A stretch of DNA of 64,000 bases. It comes from Piscinibacter defluvii (GTDB taxonomy: Bacteria > Pseudomonadota > Gammaproteobacteria > Burkholderiales > Burkholderiaceae_C). The notes below the pieces were generated by a model. It had not been told where the DNA came from. It saw nothing but the letters and a program-made list of their open reading frames with translations, and made no database searches. The stretch covers positions 22,694 to 86,693 of the forward strand of contig NZ_RCHJ01000026.1 of assembly GCF_004011805.1 (NCBI RefSeq), given 5' to 3'. Below are positions 62,005 through 64,000 of this stretch, in pieces; positions within the stretch are counted from its first letter, which is position 1, and each line of letters starts with the position of its first letter. A program made the translations under genes and the position numbers.

Positions 62005-63444
62005 TCACGTCGACCCGCTCACCAGTCGCAGTCGCCGCGCCAGCGCCGCCTCGATGGCAGCGCCCAGCTTCGCCCAGGCCTGCTTCGTCTCGTCGGCGTA
62101 GTCGTGCTTCAGGTAGTGCCGCCGGACTCGGCTGCCGGCGAGCACGTGGTTCTGGCAGCGGTCGATCACGTCGGGCATCACACCTAGCGCTTGCATCATC
62201 GTCGCGCCGGTGCGGCGCAGGTCGTGCGGCGTCCACTCGCCGTTCTCGCCGCCCGACAGCACCAGGCTGTTGTCGTTGCGCCGGTTGCGCAGGGCCTTGC
62301 GCCGCTTGAAGCGGTGTTGGCGGTCGCCGACCTGCTTGCTCACCGACTTCACGTCCACGTGGGACTCGCCGTCGCGGCCGGGGAAGCACCAGCGCGTCTT
62401 GCCGGTGCGTGTCTGCAGCGCGCGGAACTGGCGCAGCGCGAAGGGCGACAGGTAGACGAAGTGATCGCGCTTCTTGCCACGCGAGCCCTTCACGTTCTCC
62501 TTCGGCACGAACCAGGTGCCGGCCTCGAAGTCCACATGCCGCCACTCGGTCATCAGCAGCTCGCCGATGCGGCACAGCGTGGACAGGCACAGCCACAGCG
62601 CGGCCTGGGTCTCGGGCTCGACGGGGCGCGCGGCACGGCGCTTGTCGGGCGCGTCGTCGTGGTCGCGTGCCATTTGCTCGAAGCGGTCGCGCAGCTCGCG
62701 GATCTCGTCGTCGTTCAGCACGCGCGAGCGGATGTTGCTCAGGTCGTAGTCGGCATCGACGATCTTCGCGATCTCGACCAGTTCGGCGGGGTTGCCGTCC
62801 TGCAGCAGTCGGCGCCAGGGCTGGCGCTTCTCGGCCCAGCGGAACATCTGCTTGATGTTGCGGTGGACCTCCACTGCCGTGCGGTTGACGCCACGGGCCA
62901 CCAGCGCACGCAGCACGCCGCGCACGTCGTGCTCGGTCACCATGCGCACGGGCTTGGCGCCGAGCGCCGGCAGCAGGTCGCGCTCGAACGATCGCTTCAG
63001 CGCCGCATTGCCGTCCCGGCGCAGCACGCCGTCGCGGATCCACTGGTCGTAGAGGTCCTGCACGGAGGCGTCCTCGGCGCGGCGACGTTCCTCGGCCGCG
63101 AGCGTGGCCTTCACCTGCTCGCGCGCCTCGATGCGGTCGGCCTCGCGCTTGGCATTCGGGTCGAGGCCGCGCCGGAGCGTCTCGCGGGCGTCGTCGCGTG
63201 CGCGGCGGATCGCGTCGAGCGACGTCGCCGGCCAGGTTCCGCAGTAGTGCCAGGCCTTCTTGCCGTCGCGCTTGTACTCGTAGCGGAAGTGCACGCGCGG
63301 CGCGCTGTCGCTGGCGATGGAGCGCACGGCGCCGACGAGTCCGTCGCCGTCGCGCAGCGCGTCGCCGCGCCAGTCCGGCGGGATGGCTTTCAGCTCCGCC
63401 ACGGTCCACTTCCGGCCGCGGCCCGACTTGGGGTAGCGGGTCAT
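62005..63444 (-). CDS. Tyrosine recombinase/integrase of the 59-kb element
   Basis: A 479-residue P4-type integrase with an N-terminal arm-binding DUF4102-like domain (LKAIPPDWRGDALRDGDGLV) and a C-terminal catalytic domain: R in LCRIGELL, HxxR in HDLRRTG, and the nucleophile Tyr in SRVRRHYL. The start is 156 bp from the right tRNA repeat and the gene reads into the element. A doubled GGGGTCCACC lies 15 bp upstream and again at the other end. It should integrate and excise the element at tRNA-Arg. Confidence 0.93.
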   Translation of the reverse strand: MTRYPKSGRGRKWTVAELKAIPPDWRGDALRDGDGLVGAVRSIASDSAPRVHFRYEYKRDGKKAWHYCGTWPATSLDAIRRARDDARETLRRGLDPNAKREADRIEAREQVKATLAAEERRRAEDASVQDLYDQWIRDGVLRRDGNAALKRSFERDLLPALGAKPVRMVTEHDVRGVLRALVARGVNRTAVEVHRNIKQMFRWAEKRQPWRRLLQDGNPAELVEIAKIVDADYDLSNIRSRVLNDDEIRELRDRFEQMARDHDDAPDKRRAARPVEPETQAALWLCLSTLCRIGELLMTEWRHVDFEAGTWFVPKENVKGSRGKKRDHFVYLSPFALRQFRALQTRTGKTRWCFPGRDGESHVDVKSVSKQVGDRQHRFKRRKALRNRRNDNSLVLSGGENGEWTPHDLRRTGATMMQALGVMPDVIDRCQNHVLAGSRVRRHYLKHDYADETKQAWAKLGAAIEAALARRLRLVSGST

Positions 63445-63458
63445 CTCGCACTTCTCCA

Positions 63459-63482
63459 GGGGTCCACCCAGGGGTCCACCGG
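63459..63482 (+). repeat. Island-end repeat with doubled GGGGTCCACC (right)
   Basis: Perfect copy of 4571-4594, placed between the integrase start and the right tRNA fragment. It may also carry the integrase promoter, allowing autoregulation by integrase binding. Confidence 0.6.
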
Positions 63483-63599
63483 GAACGGGATTTTGCGGGC
63501 AAATCCGGGATGGACTGAGATGAAGTGTAGAGACTAAGCTATTGATCTACAAAGGAATTTGCAGTCCCAGAAGATCCCGGGAGGTCTCGTTCTAATGCG

Positions 63600-63644
63600 C
63601 TACGAACCAAGGGGTCGTGGGTTCGAATCCTGCCAGCCGCGCCA
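63600..63644 (+). repeat. Right attachment site: 3' fragment of tRNA-Arg(ACG)
   Basis: Identical over 45 bp to 4468-4512. Again only the anticodon-loop-to-CCA part is present and the preceding bases (GTTCTAATGCG) are not a tRNA 5' half. It bounds the 59-kb element on the right and is also the left end of the next element. Confidence 0.9.
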
Positions 63645-63659
63645 GAACATCGTTCTAGA

Positions 63660-64000
63660 TCAACGGGTTAGCTCCGCAAGGGCTAACCCGTTTTTCTTTG
63701 CTGGGTGACTTTTGGGTGACTTTGGGTGACTTTCGCCCTCCAGCGCCACCCGCTTCGCCTCTTCATGCTCGCGCCGCAAGGTCGCCAGGCTCTTGTTCCA
63801 GCGGCCTGAGTCTTCCTTGATCTTCTCCAGCGCCGCGTGCAACTCGACGATCTGCGCCACGCTGTAGTGGCGGGTCATCGACGCGTTGCTGTGCCACAGG
63901 ATGTCGGCCACCGTGCTCTCCGGCACGCCCGCTTCGCGCAGGCGCATGCCCACGGTGTGGCGCAGGTCGTGCACGTGCAGGTCGGGCATGCCGGCCTCGC
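63660..64000 (-). CDS. Tyrosine integrase of the next element, C-terminal part
   Basis: An open minus-strand frame runs off the window. Visible are HDLRHTVGMRLREAG (the catalytic HxxR box) and WHSNASMTRHYSVAQ, with histidine and the nucleophile tyrosine. The tail (SHPKSPKSHPAKKNG) is encoded by the GGGTGACTTT repeats, and the stop lies in the terminator hairpin. It is unrelated in detail to the integrase at 62005 and points towards the tRNA repeat, so it belongs to a third element in the array. Confidence 0.88.
   Translation of the reverse strand, partial: EAGMPDLHVHDLRHTVGMRLREAGVPESTVADILWHSNASMTRHYSVAQIVELHAALEKIKEDSGRWNKSLATLRREHEEAKRVALEGESHPKSPKSHPAKKNGLALAELTR
63663..63696 (+). terminator. 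Terminator hairpin after the right tRNA fragment
   Basis: ACGGGTTAGC pairs perfectly with GCTAACCCGT, followed by TTTTTCTTT. It matches the hairpin after the left fragment and can stop transcription from both the tRNA side and the integrase side. Confidence 0.75.
63703..63733 (+). repeat. Three GGGTGACTTT direct repeats outside the right att copy
   Basis: Units at 63703-63712, 63714-63723 and 63724-63733. They overlap the 3' end of the right-hand integrase and match the two units at 4356-4376 outside the left att copy. Probably arm-type sites or a shared integrase tail. Confidence 0.55.

Noticed and set aside
1..64000. CRISPR array, rRNA genes or complete insertion sequences
   Set aside because: No regularly spaced long repeats with unique spacers, no rRNA-like sequence and no transposase were seen. 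The only regular array is the contiguous 11-bp one, which has no spacers.

Overview
The window is high-GC DNA (about 70 % G+C over most of its length, judged by eye) and looks like accessory chromosome of a betaproteobacterium, probably Burkholderiales. The clues are two orphan TctC/Bug-type solute receptors, LysR-rich catabolic operons, codon use dominated by G/C third positions, and integrases set in a tRNA-Arg(ACG) 3' end. No ribosomal or other core genes are present, so the genus cannot be given.

Layout. (1) 1-4467 is the right end of one element, visibly richer in A+T. It holds a minus-strand operon of a STAND-type NTPase, a GTP cyclohydrolase II homologue that keeps its catalytic residues, and an unidentified gene running off the window. 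About 1 kb of gene-poor DNA follows. (2) 4468-4512 and 63600-63644 are identical 45-bp copies of the 3' part of tRNA-Arg(ACG), each followed by a terminator hairpin. They bound a 59-kb element. (3) 4513-56912 is its cargo: a tannase-like lipoprotein with an AraC regulator; a catabolic block of about 45 kb; and a small hydrolase/CMD/cyclophilin-like/AraC group. (4) 57516-63444 is its backbone: ParB-like protein, an array of 11-bp repeats, MobC-like protein, MOBP-like relaxase, AbiE toxin-antitoxin and a tyrosine integrase. It is therefore an integrative and mobilizable element; no conjugation (type IV secretion) genes are present. (5) 63645-64000 starts a third element with its own integrase. 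At least three elements are thus stacked in tandem on one tRNA gene, whose intact copy lies outside the window.

The catabolic block is tied together by a shared control sequence. Eight copies of a two-part LysR-type site (a T-N11-A box near GTYAG-N5-CTTAC, then 26-27 bp from its start a half-site close to AAAAGTCGACTCGAC) stand before eight transcription units: Zn-ADH/MFS; MmgE-PrpD/acyl-CoA synthetase; TctC/Zn-ADH; two 3-hydroxyisobutyrate-dehydrogenase-like genes/SDR/DUF2889; the long ThDP-enzyme to Fe-ADH operon with ETF; ALDH/TctC/SDR/ALDH/Zn-ADH; CoA-transferase/isomerase/ALDH/SMP-30/SDR; and a sugar-type ABC transporter/SDR/SMP-30 lactonase. The LysR gene at 35612-36544, divergent from one site, is the likely master regulator. 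The set reads as one pathway: uptake by ABC and Bug receptors, lactone opening, alcohol and aldehyde oxidation, CoA activation, beta-oxidation-like steps with ETF electron output, and retro-aldol or thiolytic cleavage. The substrate cannot be deduced. A tricarballylate-type (TcuA/TcuB/flavoprotein/LysR) cluster at 15810-21035 sits inside it under a separate palindromic operator.

Several enzymes have lost diagnostic active-site residues (Fe-ADH, crotonase, one 3-HIBDH-like protein, one SDR, one SMP-30, and the tannase disulfide), which makes this an unusual pathway or one with many moonlighting or decaying members.
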